A stretch of DNA of 31,149 bases from a bacterium (GTDB lineage Bacteria > Latescibacterota > Latescibacteria > Latescibacterales > Latescibacteraceae): positions 1-31,149 of the forward strand of contig JAJFUH010000045.1 of assembly GCA_021372535.1 (NCBI GenBank), given 5' to 3'. The notes under the pieces are model-generated. The model worked only from the letters and a program-made list of their open reading frames with translations. It was not told the DNA's origin and did no database searches. Shown one piece after another: positions 7,593 to 18,400 of the stretch. The translations under genes were made by a program, and so were the position numbers. Position 1 is the stretch's first letter. Each line of letters opens with the position of its first letter.

Positions 7593-10517
7593 TTGAGAGA
7601 CATATTCATTTCCGCTATTCTTTCGGTTGTTCTCCTCACGGGCGCTGTTCATGCCGCCCGGGCAGATGAATACAGGATACTGGCCATACGCGTTGATTTC
7701 CCTTATGAGGACCCCGACCACGAGACAACATCCGGCCGGGGAATCTTCGACATGGACAATTATTACACCGACGCCGCGGTCAGAGAACGCTATTATCATC
7801 CATGGGATATCCCGCCGCATGACAGTCTCTATTTCGCCCATCATCTGACGGCTCTCGACAATTACTGGCGTACAGTCTCAGAAAACCGTGTATCACTTTC
7901 ATTCGATATCTGGCCAAAGACCGCCGATGGCGCGTACACCATGTCGAAGAAGTTTTACAAGTACGGCAACGGACGGTCGAAGGATGAAACGAACGAGAAG
8001 CTCGTCGAACTGTTCAGTGAAGCGGTGCAAACGTGTAAAAACACCGAAGGCAGCCGTATCAATTTTGCGGATTACGATACGTTCATGATTATCCATGCCG
8101 GACAGGGGCAGGAAACTTCCGGAGGGTTGAACGATATTCCCTCGGCATTTTTATCCCGTCAGGATTTCGTAACCTACATGGGAGCTCCGCTCAATATCGA
8201 TGGTGTTTCTCTCGATAACGGACTGATCGTTCCCGAATCGACCTCGACAACCGGAGTCGGCGGCCTCAACGGCATCATGGCTCAGATGTTCGGGCACCGT
8301 CTCGGACTGCCCTCGCTCTCGAACAACAAGGACGGCCTGCCCGCGGCTGGCGGATGGTGCCTCATGGATACCGGTGCGATGTCATGGGGTTACCGGACAC
8401 GCGGTTTCATTCCGACGCACCCCTGTATCTGGTCGAAGATCGATCTCGGCTGGGTCGAACCGGTCATAGTCACCTCGGATACAACGCTCGATATCGCAGC
8501 CACCCACATATCAAACGGGCTTCCGAGGGCGCTTAAAATCCCCCTTTCCGGCGATGAATACCTCCTCATCGAAAACCGGTTCCGCCTCGCAAGCCGTGAC
8601 TCCCTTGCCCATGCGGTATATTCCGACACCGATTCATCCGGTGTCTGGCTTTCGGTCGATCATTATGACGCATACATCCCCGGCTCGGGAATACTAATCT
8701 GGCATATCAATGACCGCATCATCCGCGAAAAACGGGCACAGGGAGCGATAAACGACGATCCCCTGCGGCGCGGAATCGACCTGCTCGAAGGGGACGGCAG
8801 GCAGGATATCGGCGCGATGTACGGCTTTGGAGACGAACGGGCGGAGTATTCCGAGGGGCACGATGACGATACCTACAAGCTCGATGGACCCGATGTGCTC
8901 TCCCCTGTCACCAATCCCGACTCGGGCAGCATGTGGGGCGGCTGGAGCGGAATCACCGTGCGGGTGCTCTCCGATCCCGGCGAGATTATGCGCGTATCGG
9001 TCGGTTTCAGCGAACATCTTCCCGGGTTTCCTCTCCGGACCGGCAACATCACGAAGCTGGTGACCGCAGCAGATATTGACAATAACGGCGCTGATGAGCT
9101 CATCGTATCGGGCGGCGATTCTGCGCTTGTCGTCCGGAGCGACGGCAGCATTGCCGGTGATTTCCCCGCTTCCGGCCATCCGGCGGTTTTTCAATCCAGT
9201 ACTACCGGGCCACCGCGCCTCGCCGTTCCCGCGGGGAATGAGCTGTTCATGTACGATTTACAGGGCGAGGCTTTAACCGGCTCACCGATATCACCCCCAC
9301 TATCCGATGGACTTGACGGAACACCTGTTGTAGACGGGAACACGGCGGTCATGCAAACGGAAACAGGCACATGGATTCTCTGCGCTGTCCGGACAACTGA
9401 ACAGGGCCGAACGGTGAAAAGCTCCCTGTACGCTCTCAACGCTTCCGATACGGGATCACGGCTTGAGATGGAGCTTCCCGACACGACACATGTGCGGTTT
9501 ATCGCATCGGCGGGCGAATCGATCTCGCTCATCGGGGAAAATGAAGGAAAATACTATCTGTATACGGGATCGCCCGGATCGAGTTTCACCATCAGATACC
9601 GTATCGAAACCGGTCATGCCTCCGAAGGATTCGTGATGGCCGACATTGACCGTGATAATGTCTATGAAACCGTTTTTGCCGCCGGGAACGAGATTATCGT
9701 CATGAAGCCCGACGGCGTCATCAGCAGGATAAATCTTTCCGATACACCGGTCGGCGCTCCGGTTGCCGCCGATATCGACAATGACGGTTATCCCGAAATA
9801 TTCCAGAATACGCGCCATCATGTGTATGCATTCAGGAAATCGGGAGCGCCTCTCGACCGTTTCCCGCTCGGTCTTCCTCCCGGCGACGACGATGAAATCA
9901 TAACATCCCAGCCGGTTATCGCAGACCTTGACGGCGACGGCGATGTTGATATCGCATTCATGACCTCCGACAACCGTATGGTGGCATTCGACCGTTCCGG
10001 GCTGCTGACAAGGGGATTTCCCCGGCTGGTTCCGGGCGAAGTCGTCTCATCGCCGGCAATTTTCAGGCGCGCCTCGCAGGACAGCATCGCTGCCGCTTGT
10101 ATCACCCGCAGCGGAGAGCTCACAGTTACCGATCTCATGACCTCCGTACCCGAAGGCCGGCTCGTCTGGCCGATGTACAGCGGAGGAGCATCGTTATCGT
10201 CATCACTCATCAATACGCGTATTCCATCTGAGATACGGACAACCGCCGCGTTTAAATTCTACTGCTATCCCAATCCGGTTACCGGCGGTGTCGGAACATT
10301 CAGGTTTACACCCGCAGGACCGACCGATTGCACCATATCGGTGTACTCCGCGGACGGACGGAGAGTCTTTGAATGTTACCTTGCAGAAAACGAGATCGTC
10401 CCCGGCGTACCCAACGAGGTGTCGATGAACGCCGCAAACCTTGCGAGCGGGCTGTACATCGCGCGGATAAAGACACGGACGAATACGGTCATGTACAAGC
10501 TGGGGGTGCTGAAATGA
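7593..10517 (+). CDS. M6-like exported protein with degenerate zinc site, VCBS-type repeats and T9SS C-terminal domain
   Basis: About 974 aa from TTG 7593, chosen because AGGAG (7579-7583) lies 9 bp upstream and the product begins with a signal peptide (RDIFISAILSVVLLTGAVHA). A longer start at GTG 7506 would bury it. Domains: M6-like region about 28-430 (YRILAIRVDFP, DNYWRTVSENRVSLSF, later CLMDTGAMSWG); a VCBS/FG-GAP-like region about 480-870 with four clear DIDNNG/DIDNDG/DLDGDG motifs; a T9SS type A tail about 886-974 (CYPNPVTGG, ASGLYIARI). The expected HExxHxxGLPD is QMFGHRLGLPS at 231-241: first His, catalytic Glu and the Asp after GLP are lost, only His235 remains. It is probably a non-catalytic surface protein and a T9SS cargo of the adjacent PorU/PorV. 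Its stop overlaps the next gene. Confidence 0.82.
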   Translation: MRDIFISAILSVVLLTGAVHAARADEYRILAIRVDFPYEDPDHETTSGRGIFDMDNYYTDAAVRERYYHPWDIPPHDSLYFAHHLTALDNYWRTVSENRVSLSFDIWPKTADGAYTMSKKFYKYGNGRSKDETNEKLVELFSEAVQTCKNTEGSRINFADYDTFMIIHAGQGQETSGGLNDIPSAFLSRQDFVTYMGAPLNIDGVSLDNGLIVPESTSTTGVGGLNGIMAQMFGHRLGLPSLSNNKDGLPAAGGWCLMDTGAMSWGYRTRGFIPTHPCIWSKIDLGWVEPVIVTSDTTLDIAATHISNGLPRALKIPLSGDEYLLIENRFRLASRDSLAHAVYSDTDSSGVWLSVDHYDAYIPGSGILIWHINDRIIREKRAQGAINDDPLRRGIDLLEGDGRQDIGAMYGFGDERAEYSEGHDDDTYKLDGPDVLSPVTNPDSGSMWGGWSGITVRVLSDPGEIMRVSVGFSEHLPGFPLRTGNITKLVTAADIDNNGADELIVSGGDSALVVRSDGSIAGDFPASGHPAVFQSSTTGPPRLAVPAGNELFMYDLQGEALTGSPISPPLSDGLDGTPVVDGNTAVMQTETGTWILCAVRTTEQGRTVKSSLYALNASDTGSRLEMELPDTTHVRFIASAGESISLIGENEGKYYLYTGSPGSSFTIRYRIETGHASEGFVMADIDRDNVYETVFAAGNEIIVMKPDGVISRINLSDTPVGAPVAADIDNDGYPEIFQNTRHHVYAFRKSGAPLDRFPLGLPPGDDDEIITSQPVIADLDGDGDVDIAFMTSDNRMVAFDRSGLLTRGFPRLVPGEVVSSPAIFRRASQDSIAAACITRSGELTVTDLMTSVPEGRLVWPMYSGGASLSSSLINTRIPSEIRTTAAFKFYCYPNPVTGGVGTFRFTPAGPTDCTISVYSADGRRVFECYLAENEIVPGVPNEVSMNAANLASGLYIARIKTRTNTVMYKLGVLK

Positions 10518-13500
10518 GACTATTGTATAGAACATTCCCGGCGTTTTTCCTCATGCTCCTGTTCGCCGTGGCAGCCTGGCCGCAGAATCCCTCAAACCTC
10601 AAGTGGCGGCAGTATGAATCGCCGCATTTCATCGCATATTATCCCGAGGGACAGGAGTTTACCGCATATCGGGCGCTCGAAGTCGCCGAAAGTGTACAGG
10701 CACAGCTCGTGGAAATGTACGGGCCTGTCAATTCGAAGATAAGCATCGTCATCAAGGACGATGAAGATTACGCCAACGGCGGCGCGTACTATTACGATAA
10801 TAAAATCGAGATATATGCAACCAGTCTCGATTACGATCAGAGGAGCTACAGCGACTGGATATGGAACGTGGTCACCCACGAGCTCACCCATATATATTCC
10901 ATGCACCAGTCCATGAAAACCACCCGAAGAATGCCGATGATGTATTATCAGCAGATCGATTACCAGGAAGAAAAACGTGAGGATGTGCTCGTGGGGTATC
11001 CGAACATTCTTATTTCGTACGCGATACCCACCTTCAATGTGCCGGGCTGGCTCGCCGAAGGAGTCGCGCAGCACCAGGCCCGTCAGGCACGGTACGACCG
11101 ATGGGATACCCACCGTGATATGATCGTCCGTCAGGCAGCTCTCAACGATAAACTGCTCGGTATCGATGAAATGGGAATATTCAACTGGAACGGACTCCAG
11201 AACGAGATGGTTTACAATCACGGGTATGCCCTTGTCCGATATATCAGCGAGCGGTACGGCGACGAAAAAGTTACGGAAATCATGCGGGCAATGGGGAAAC
11301 CGGCAACGTTTACCTTCGACTGTGCCTGCCGCAACGTTATCGGAAAGACAAAGAACGAACTGTACGATGAATGGAAAGAATACCTCAAACAGCATTACGA
11401 AGCGGTTCGTGACTCGCTCGGCGACCTGGTCGAGGGCACACCGTTCCGAACGAGCGGATACATCAACGCTTTCCCCGTATGGTCGCCCGATGGCTCGCGG
11501 CTCGCGTATGTTTCAAACAGAGGCCAGGATTACGGTATCAGGGTCTGTTATGTTGCTAACTTGTCGGATGGCGGCTGGAACTGGAAAGACAAGAAAAAAG
11601 ACGAGAATAAGCTATTTGAAAAACTGGATAAGCTGAAAAAATCATCAAAAGACCCGAAGGAAATCGAACAGCAGGAAAGCGCCGCTCTGGGCGCATTCGA
11701 TATCGCTCTGGCCGGGGGTATCCAGTCCGCGCCTATCTGGCTCGACGAATGGAACATCATGTTCAACCGCCGCTCGTCATCCGACAAATACGGCTCGCAC
11801 TGGTGGGACATGTACCGGTATGTCATCAACACGAAGGACCCCAGAAAAGGAACCGAAAAACGTATCAGCAAAAATCTCCGGGGGACCTATCCCGACCTTT
11901 CCCCCGACAAGAGCTGTATCGTGTTCGTCAAAAACGATTCCGGCCTCAACAATCTTTTTCTCATGAACCGCGGTGACAACGCCCTGACACAGCTTACATT
12001 CTATAAGGACGGCACCCGGATATACCGCCCGCGGTGGTCGCCGGACGGCAAGCGCATCGTGTTCACCATTCACCAGAAAGCGGAGGTGAATATCGGCGTG
12101 ATAAATGCGGACGGTTCGGATTTCGCTTATCTCGTCAGCTCGAACGGCCAGGACCGCGATCCCTCATGGACCCGCGACGGCAAAGACATACTCTTTTCTT
12201 CCGATGTCACGGGGATACCGAATATCTACCGCATGCAGCTCGCCGACGGGTCGGTGAAACGGATCACCAATGTTATCGGCGGCGCGTTCTCGCCCGAACC
12301 TTCGCCGGCAGACACAACACTTGCGTTCTCCTCCTACGGCTCCGATGGTTACGAAATCAGACTCATGCCGCTGACCGCGGGAATACCTGTTGACGATCCG
12401 GAGCAGTTTCATCTTCCGGTAAATTATACTCCCGATACGGGATATATCAGTTTCAACGCCGGAGATTCTTCTCCGGTCGGGATGAAAACCCTGGATTTTT
12501 CGCTCATGCCGAGAGTAGTCAATGACCGGGGTAACATGAAACTTGGAATCTTCGCACTTAAAAGCGAGGTCGCCGACCGGGGAACGTTCATGTTCGGAGG
12601 CGCCATATCGCCGAAAAACCGCGATACCGACATTTATGCGCTTTTCGAATACAAACGGTTCGTCCCCACCGTTTTCATCGAAATGTACCGTCTCACAAGA
12701 AGTGTCGATAAAACCGAGAACTTCATGGAAGAGTACGGAACCTTCGTCAAAAAGAGGAAATACGATCTGAACGAGGTCGATTTCGGATTCCGTTACGACT
12801 ATAAAGACCGTCACAATTTCGACACGAGGCTCATTTACAGCCAGTACAACGCCCGTCTCGAATATACCCATTATCTCACCGGCGCAACGGTGCATAAACC
12901 GTACTACACGTATTCGCGGGGATTCGATTTCGCGCTCACGTATACGTTTGACCGATTCATCCGGGCGCGGGACGAAGTCATCAATCCCCGTGGAGGCAGA
13001 AAGGTGCAGGTACGGTATGACCGTTTCGTTAATTTCTTCCTCGATGAATTCGAGTATGTCGGTTTCCTGCGGGAAAAATATAAACGATACCCGTACAACC
13101 AGTTATATATTAACTGGACGGAAAGAATCCCGGTGCCGGGTACGCAAAAACATACGTTCCAGATGCGGGGCCAGCTCAATCTCATCGACCGGTATGTCGA
13201 TCCGTTCTACGAGTCGCAGCTTGGCGGTCCTCTCCAGATGAGAGGGTATACATTCTACAGCCTCAGCGGGAGAAAAACGGTCATGGCTCAGGCACTCTAC
13301 CGTTTTCCTATACTGTACGACATGAGGAAAAAGGTTTTCGTTTGGTATTTCAATCATCTGTACGGCGGCATATTTGCCGATGCCGGAAGGGCATGGAACA
13401 AGCAGGACCTCAACTGGTCAACGGACGGCTTCGTCCGCGATGCCGGAGTGGAACTGCGGCTCGACGCGCTGTCGTTCTATAATTTCCCGACCATGATCCA

Positions 13501-13633
13501 GTTTTCCGCCGCGTATGGTCCCGATGACACATGGAACAGGGTATTCGATGAAGAAACCTCGGCGGAATACTGGAAAAAAGACGATCAGAAGCCATGGAAA
13601 TTCTATTTTAACGTCCTGTTCGGATTTTTTTGA
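10514..13633 (+). CDS. HELTH metallopeptidase - PD40 propeller - Omp85-like barrel fusion, copy 1
   Basis: A 1039-aa protein starting ATG 10514, overlapping the upstream TGA (ATGA), so translation is coupled. Signal peptide 1-24 (ends AAWPQ). Peptidase about 30-290: H122-E-L-T-H126 plus Glu182 in GWLAEG gives a full gluzincin zinc site (peptidase MA-like). About 315-630: six PD40/TolB-type propeller blades (for example FPVWSPDGSRLAYVS, YRPRWSPDGKRIVFT), with a Lys/Glu-rich insertion about 358-395 between blades 1 and 2. About 655-1039: beta-barrel with the Omp85-like LQMRGYTFYS, GGIFADAGRAW, and a terminal FFNVLFGFF-like aromatic end. No POTRA domain is visible. Expected location: outer membrane, with the soluble domains on the periplasmic or outer face. 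Function unknown; see the paralogue at 15431. Confidence 0.82.
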   Translation: MRLLYRTFPAFFLMLLFAVAAWPQNPSNLKWRQYESPHFIAYYPEGQEFTAYRALEVAESVQAQLVEMYGPVNSKISIVIKDDEDYANGGAYYYDNKIEIYATSLDYDQRSYSDWIWNVVTHELTHIYSMHQSMKTTRRMPMMYYQQIDYQEEKREDVLVGYPNILISYAIPTFNVPGWLAEGVAQHQARQARYDRWDTHRDMIVRQAALNDKLLGIDEMGIFNWNGLQNEMVYNHGYALVRYISERYGDEKVTEIMRAMGKPATFTFDCACRNVIGKTKNELYDEWKEYLKQHYEAVRDSLGDLVEGTPFRTSGYINAFPVWSPDGSRLAYVSNRGQDYGIRVCYVANLSDGGWNWKDKKKDENKLFEKLDKLKKSSKDPKEIEQQESAALGAFDIALAGGIQSAPIWLDEWNIMFNRRSSSDKYGSHWWDMYRYVINTKDPRKGTEKRISKNLRGTYPDLSPDKSCIVFVKNDSGLNNLFLMNRGDNALTQLTFYKDGTRIYRPRWSPDGKRIVFTIHQKAEVNIGVINADGSDFAYLVSSNGQDRDPSWTRDGKDILFSSDVTGIPNIYRMQLADGSVKRITNVIGGAFSPEPSPADTTLAFSSYGSDGYEIRLMPLTAGIPVDDPEQFHLPVNYTPDTGYISFNAGDSSPVGMKTLDFSLMPRVVNDRGNMKLGIFALKSEVADRGTFMFGGAISPKNRDTDIYALFEYKRFVPTVFIEMYRLTRSVDKTENFMEEYGTFVKKRKYDLNEVDFGFRYDYKDRHNFDTRLIYSQYNARLEYTHYLTGATVHKPYYTYSRGFDFALTYTFDRFIRARDEVINPRGGRKVQVRYDRFVNFFLDEFEYVGFLREKYKRYPYNQLYINWTERIPVPGTQKHTFQMRGQLNLIDRYVDPFYESQLGGPLQMRGYTFYSLSGRKTVMAQALYRFPILYDMRKKVFVWYFNHLYGGIFADAGRAWNKQDLNWSTDGFVRDAGVELRLDALSFYNFPTMIQFSAAYGPDDTWNRVFDEETSAEYWKKDDQKPWKFYFNVLFGFF

Positions 13634-13676
13634 TATGTATTATTCCGGTACGTAAATATGCACCATCGATTATGCA

Positions 13677-13703
13677 GTATTCAATCCCGATCCCATTGAA
13701 TAC
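13677..13703. promoter_or_regulatory. Perfect 9-bp hairpin in the 170-bp gap before the DUF5683-like pair
   Basis: GTATTCAAT (13677-13685) and ATTGAATAC (13695-13703) flank a CCCGATCCC loop. No T run follows, so it is not an ordinary terminator. It could be an operator, an RNA-processing site or an mRNA stabiliser marking a sub-operon boundary. AAAGGAG, the ribosome site of the next gene, lies 13791-13797. Confidence 0.45.
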
Positions 13704-13803
13704 CATGCCAGAGAGGGAGATGCCGAAGGCAGGGGTCATATATTGGTAAAAAAGTGATTCTTCAAAAGCAAACTGGTATAAAGTCATAACAAAGGAGTGA
13801 ATC

Positions 13804-14790
13804 ATGAGACGAGATTTAATAAGGGTTTGCGCCCTGACGTGTCTGCTTGTAATGTCCGTGACGGTACACGCGGAAATGCAGAACAGCGAACTGAAGTTCT
13901 GCGACAAAATCGAATTGACCGATTCGTTTCCCCTGATCGGCGATCACCAGGCGCTTGAACAGGCCGTTCAGGAAGGACAAAACAGCACGCCGGCGCTTTC
14001 TCCCGCTGTCTGGCCTTTCAAAAAAAGTACCGGGAATACCGTGTCGAAACCCAAGAGCCCACGAAAAGCGTTTTTCCTGTCTCTTCTCCTTCCCGGGCTC
14101 GGCGAAACGTATGTCGGCTCGAAACGGGGCATTGCTTTCCTCGGTGTCGAGGCGATTTCCTGGTGGATGTATTTCACCAATACCAACAAAGGTTTTGATC
14201 TCGAGGATGATTTCCGCGCTTTTGCCGATGAACACTGGCATTACAACGATGACACTGATTCAGCGGGCAATCCCATCGATTTCAATTACTGGAAATGGCT
14301 GGATTACAAGTACATAAAAGATAAATCGATCGGGCCGGAGGACTACGATAGGATCGAAGCCGAGCTCGAAAAAAACGCGGATATTTCTGTCCACCAGCTC
14401 CCCCACCCTCCAAACCAGCAGTATTATGAAATGATCGGGAAGTATCCCCAGTTTGTTTACGGTTGGGAGGATATCGACGATCTCAACGACACGGTACGAA
14501 ATACGAACGGTACGATCAATTACAATGAGAACATCAAGAATATCCAATCGGACATCCGCAACAAATATGAAGATATGCGGTATGATTCCAACAAGAAGCT
14601 CAAAGCGGGACAGCGCGGAATCCATCTCATGATCATCAACAGAGTTCTCTCTGCAATCGATGCAGGACGACTCGCATATCACCATAACAAGAAGCTCAAT
14701 TCGGAACTCAGCGGTATTCAGGTGCGCATGGTCGAAAAACAGATTATTGACAATAAAGTACCAATGGTAATCTTAACAAAGAAATTCTGA
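13804..14790 (+). CDS. DUF5683-like exported protein, long paralogue
   Basis: A 328-aa protein with a strong ribosome site (AAAGGAG) and a signal peptide (MRRDLIRVCALTCLLVMSVT, cleavage about VHA). About residues 80-125 hold the DUF5683-type block SPRKAFFLSLLLPGLGETYV then GSKRGIAFLGVEAISWWMYF, that is, a glycine-containing hydrophobic hairpin. The central 130-250 region is acidic and rich in Asp/Tyr/Asn, then a second hydrophobic helix appears in HLMIINRVLSAIDAGRLAY. The next gene is a shorter relative with the same layout. The biochemical role is unknown; the family is found in exported or membrane proteins of Bacteroidetes-like bacteria. Its stop TGA shares one base with the next ATG. Confidence 0.72.
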   Translation: MRRDLIRVCALTCLLVMSVTVHAEMQNSELKFCDKIELTDSFPLIGDHQALEQAVQEGQNSTPALSPAVWPFKKSTGNTVSKPKSPRKAFFLSLLLPGLGETYVGSKRGIAFLGVEAISWWMYFTNTNKGFDLEDDFRAFADEHWHYNDDTDSAGNPIDFNYWKWLDYKYIKDKSIGPEDYDRIEAELEKNADISVHQLPHPPNQQYYEMIGKYPQFVYGWEDIDDLNDTVRNTNGTINYNENIKNIQSDIRNKYEDMRYDSNKKLKAGQRGIHLMIINRVLSAIDAGRLAYHHNKKLNSELSGIQVRMVEKQIIDNKVPMVILTKKF

Positions 14791-15428
14791 TGATCTCATT
14801 GATGAAAAAAATCGGGTTATATCCGGTCCTGTTTATCGTATTGCTGGTACATTCTCCGGGACCCGGACAGTGCGAAAAGAATATGACAAACATGAAGGCT
14901 TTTCTCATGTCGTTCGCTGTCCCCGGCCTTGCACAGTACTATCAGGGGTCCGGTGGATATGCAAAGCTCTTTTTTACAACAGAGCTTGCAATCTGGAGTG
15001 GTTATTATTATAATCATATGATGAAAAATGCACGCGCCCAGGATTATTATGCCTATGCCGTCCTCCATGCCGGAGTGAATCCTTCCGGCGCCGGAACATC
15101 TTATCTTAACGCGATAGGAGCATACAATTCCTCATTCGATTACAACGGATACATGCATCAGCGTTCTACCGAACCGGTGCTGTATTCGGGATCGAAAGCA
15201 TGGAACTGGGACGCGGAAGAAAACAGGCTCCGTTTCCGCAATCTCCGGGAACGCGAGCTCGATTACGAGAATAACCTGAAATACTGTATCGCCGGCGCAG
15301 TTCTCAACCATTTTATCTCGGGCCTTCATGCATCGAAACTGAACCAGAAATCTGCCAGCCATGCTCAGGTAATAACGGTAAACGTACTTGACGGCGGTCT
15401 TGGGGCGACTTATATAAGGAGCTTTTAA
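14790..15428 (+). CDS. DUF5683-like exported protein, short paralogue
   Basis: A 212-aa protein. ATG 14790 overlaps the upstream TGA by one base; ATG 14802 (MKKIGLYPVLF) is an equally good start and gives a more standard signal peptide. Seen: signal sequence to about CEK, then MKAFLMSFAVPGLAQYYQGS with KLFFTTELAIWSGYYYNHM, matching the PGLGETYVGSKRG...EAISWWMYF block of the gene before, and a C-terminal helix AGAVLNHFISGLHASKLNQK matching its INRVLSAIDAGRLAYHHNKK. The two are therefore tandem paralogues; the acidic middle region is much reduced here. Function unknown. Placed between two peptidase-propeller-barrel genes, it is likely part of the same envelope assembly. Confidence 0.72.
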   Translation: MISLMKKIGLYPVLFIVLLVHSPGPGQCEKNMTNMKAFLMSFAVPGLAQYYQGSGGYAKLFFTTELAIWSGYYYNHMMKNARAQDYYAYAVLHAGVNPSGAGTSYLNAIGAYNSSFDYNGYMHQRSTEPVLYSGSKAWNWDAEENRLRFRNLRERELDYENNLKYCIAGAVLNHFISGLHASKLNQKSASHAQVITVNVLDGGLGATYIRSF

Positions 15429-15430
15429 CA

Positions 15431-18400
15431 GTGAGACATCTCAGGATTTTCTCGTTCATGCTGGCATTCATCCTGTGTGCCAATGGCGCTTTTACCCAGA
15501 ATTTTGGTAAAAACAAGGTAAACTATACCCCGTTTTCCTGGAAATATATCCCGACAAAGAATTTCGATATTTATTACACGACTGGTGGATACGAAATAGC
15601 GCTTATAGCATCCCAGCTCGCCGAAGCACACTTTGAAAAGCTGTCGAAGCGCTGGCGTTATACTCCCCGCAAGCGAATACCGATCCTCGTATACAGCTCG
15701 TTCAACGATTTCAGCCAGACCAATGTAATCACGGAACCGATCGAGGAAGGAACCGGGGGATTCACGGAAATTTTCAAGAACCGTGTGGTTATTCCCTGGG
15801 AAGGCTCGCTTGGAAAATTCAGACATGTCATCGACCACGAGCTCACCCATGCACTCTACTTCGACATGCTGTACGGAGGCGTTGTCGAATCCATCGTCGG
15901 GCGCGAATACCTTTTCCAGATACCGCTCTGGTTTGCCGAGGGGCTCGCCGAGCATGAAAGCCAGTACTGGAGCACGGAAGCCGACATGATTGTCCGCGAC
16001 GGCATCATCACCGGGTATCTGCCCCCCATTGAAAACATCTATAGCGGATATCTCGTGTACAAAGGCGGCGAATCTTTTTTCAAGTATCTGCAGGAGAATT
16101 ACGGCAACCAGGATAAATGGATAACAGGAGAGCTGCTCTCATCACTCTCGCAGACACACAACCTCGAAAAAACATTCAAGTCGGTTTTCGGGAAAAGCAT
16201 CGAGGATCTTTCAAAAGAATGGCAACGTAAACTCCGCTCTTACCACTGGCCTGAAGTTGCAGGTCGCGAGCTTCCCGAGGATTTTGCACTGAAGCTCACC
16301 GACCATATGGAAGAGCGAAATTACCTCAATATCAATCCCGCCTTCAATCCGACGGGAGATAAAATCGCCTTTCTCACCGACCGTAACGGATACAAAGAGA
16401 TCATGCTCATGCGGGCCGCGGACGGGAAAATCATCAAGACCATCCTCAAGGGCGAAAAAGCGGGTGATTACGAAGAGATGCACTGGCTGCGCGGAGGACT
16501 GACCTGGTCTCCGGACGGCACCATGGTCTCTTTCGCCGCCAAAACCGGAGAACGTGACGCCATTCATATCAAAAAAGTCGAGGATGGCGGATATGACCGT
16601 GAAATCAAGCTCGACATGGATGCCGTCTATTCGCCGTCATGGTCACCGGACGGCAGCAAGATACTCTTTTGCGCCATAAAAAACGGCAAGCTCGATATCT
16701 TTACGGTCGAGATAAAAACCGGCGCCGTTGTCCGTCTCACCGATGACTTTTTCGATGAATCGACTCCGCGGTGGAATTCCGACGGAACAAAAATCGTTTT
16801 TTCATCCGACCGTTTCGATCCTCCCTATGAGTTCCGGCTCAACAACATAAGCGATTCATACGACATCTTCATCATGGATGCCGACGGCTCGAATATACGG
16901 AGAATAACGACCAACCCGTATAACGACACCGATCCCTCATGGTCACCGGATGATAAAAACATCGTTTTTTCGTCCGACCGGAACGGTATCACGAACATCT
17001 ATAATATCGACATCGAGAGCATGACAGAAAAACCGCTGACGAATCTTCTCACGGGATCGACAGCGCCGAACTGGTCACCGGACGCCACCCGTATTGCCTT
17101 TACCTGTTTCAAAGAGGGCGGATGGGATATATATGTATTAAAACGCCCCCTGAAACGTGAACTCACGATGGAAAGCGTTACACCGACCGCTTACCGCAGC
17201 GAAACCCTCCAAGAAACACAGTCAGCCGTGGAGGACAGCTCGACCGTCATTTTAACCGATAAGGGGATGGGCCAGGAAATCGCGATAGAACGAGCCCCGG
17301 AGCATCCCTATGCCATAAAGTTTTCTCCCGACATGTTCAACGCGTTCGCGAGCTATAACACCTTTTACGGCATCGGAGGCATGGGACAGATTTCGCTCTC
17401 GGATATCATGGGTAATCACCGTATCAACGTTGCAGGGAATCTCTTCTATTCTATCGAGGAAAGCGATATTTTCCTGTCATATTTTTATCTGAAAAGGCAG
17501 ACAAACTGGGGAGTGAACGCTTATCATTACAAGACATATTATCGATCGTCAAACTGGGATATTTTCAGCGACAGTGTTTATGGCGGTTCGTTGATTGCGT
17601 CACGGCCATTCAGCAAATTCTCGCGGATCGATCTGGCGCTCAATATGCTTTCCATACGACGGAGCGCGTATTACAATACATACAATTATTACGATCCCTA
17701 TGGTTATTATTTCCCTCCTGAAGAAGAAAAACTCGATGGAGTTAAAACCATGACCATTGAAAGCGAATTTGTCAATGACAATACGCTCTGGAGTTATACC
17801 GGGCCGGCTGCCGGCAGGAGATACAAGCTCAATGTCGAATATTCGCCTTCCCTTTCGAGCTCCGACCTCGCATACACTACTATCGAGGCCGATTACCGTA
17901 AATACTATCATTTCAAACAGCGATACGGATTCGTGACCCGTATCAGCGGTGGGACAAGCATGGGCGAAACTCCGAGAATGTTCTTTTTGGGCGGGACGAG
18001 CAACTGGCTCAATGCCCGTATTTCGAGCATTCCTCCCTATATCGAAAACCGTCAGGACCTTTATTTTGCCCGCTTCCCCTTCCCGCTCAGAGCGTACCGG
18101 TATTATGAATTATACGGACGTCATTATTTTCTTGCCAATTGCGAGTTCCGGTTTCCTTTTATCGATTATCTGGCCCTCGGCTGGCCTATGCCGATGGCTC
18201 TCGGCAATATCACCGGGGCTCTTTTTACCGATGTAGGATCGGCCTGGGGCAGAATGGAACTGGTCGGCGATGGAGAAGATTCATCGATCGAGTTCAATGA
18301 CAGTTTCCATGGGGGTGGAATTACCGGAGACGGGAGTTTTGCCCTCGACGATATAAAGATGTGCTGGGGAGTCGGCATGAGGATCAATATAGGTTTTGCA

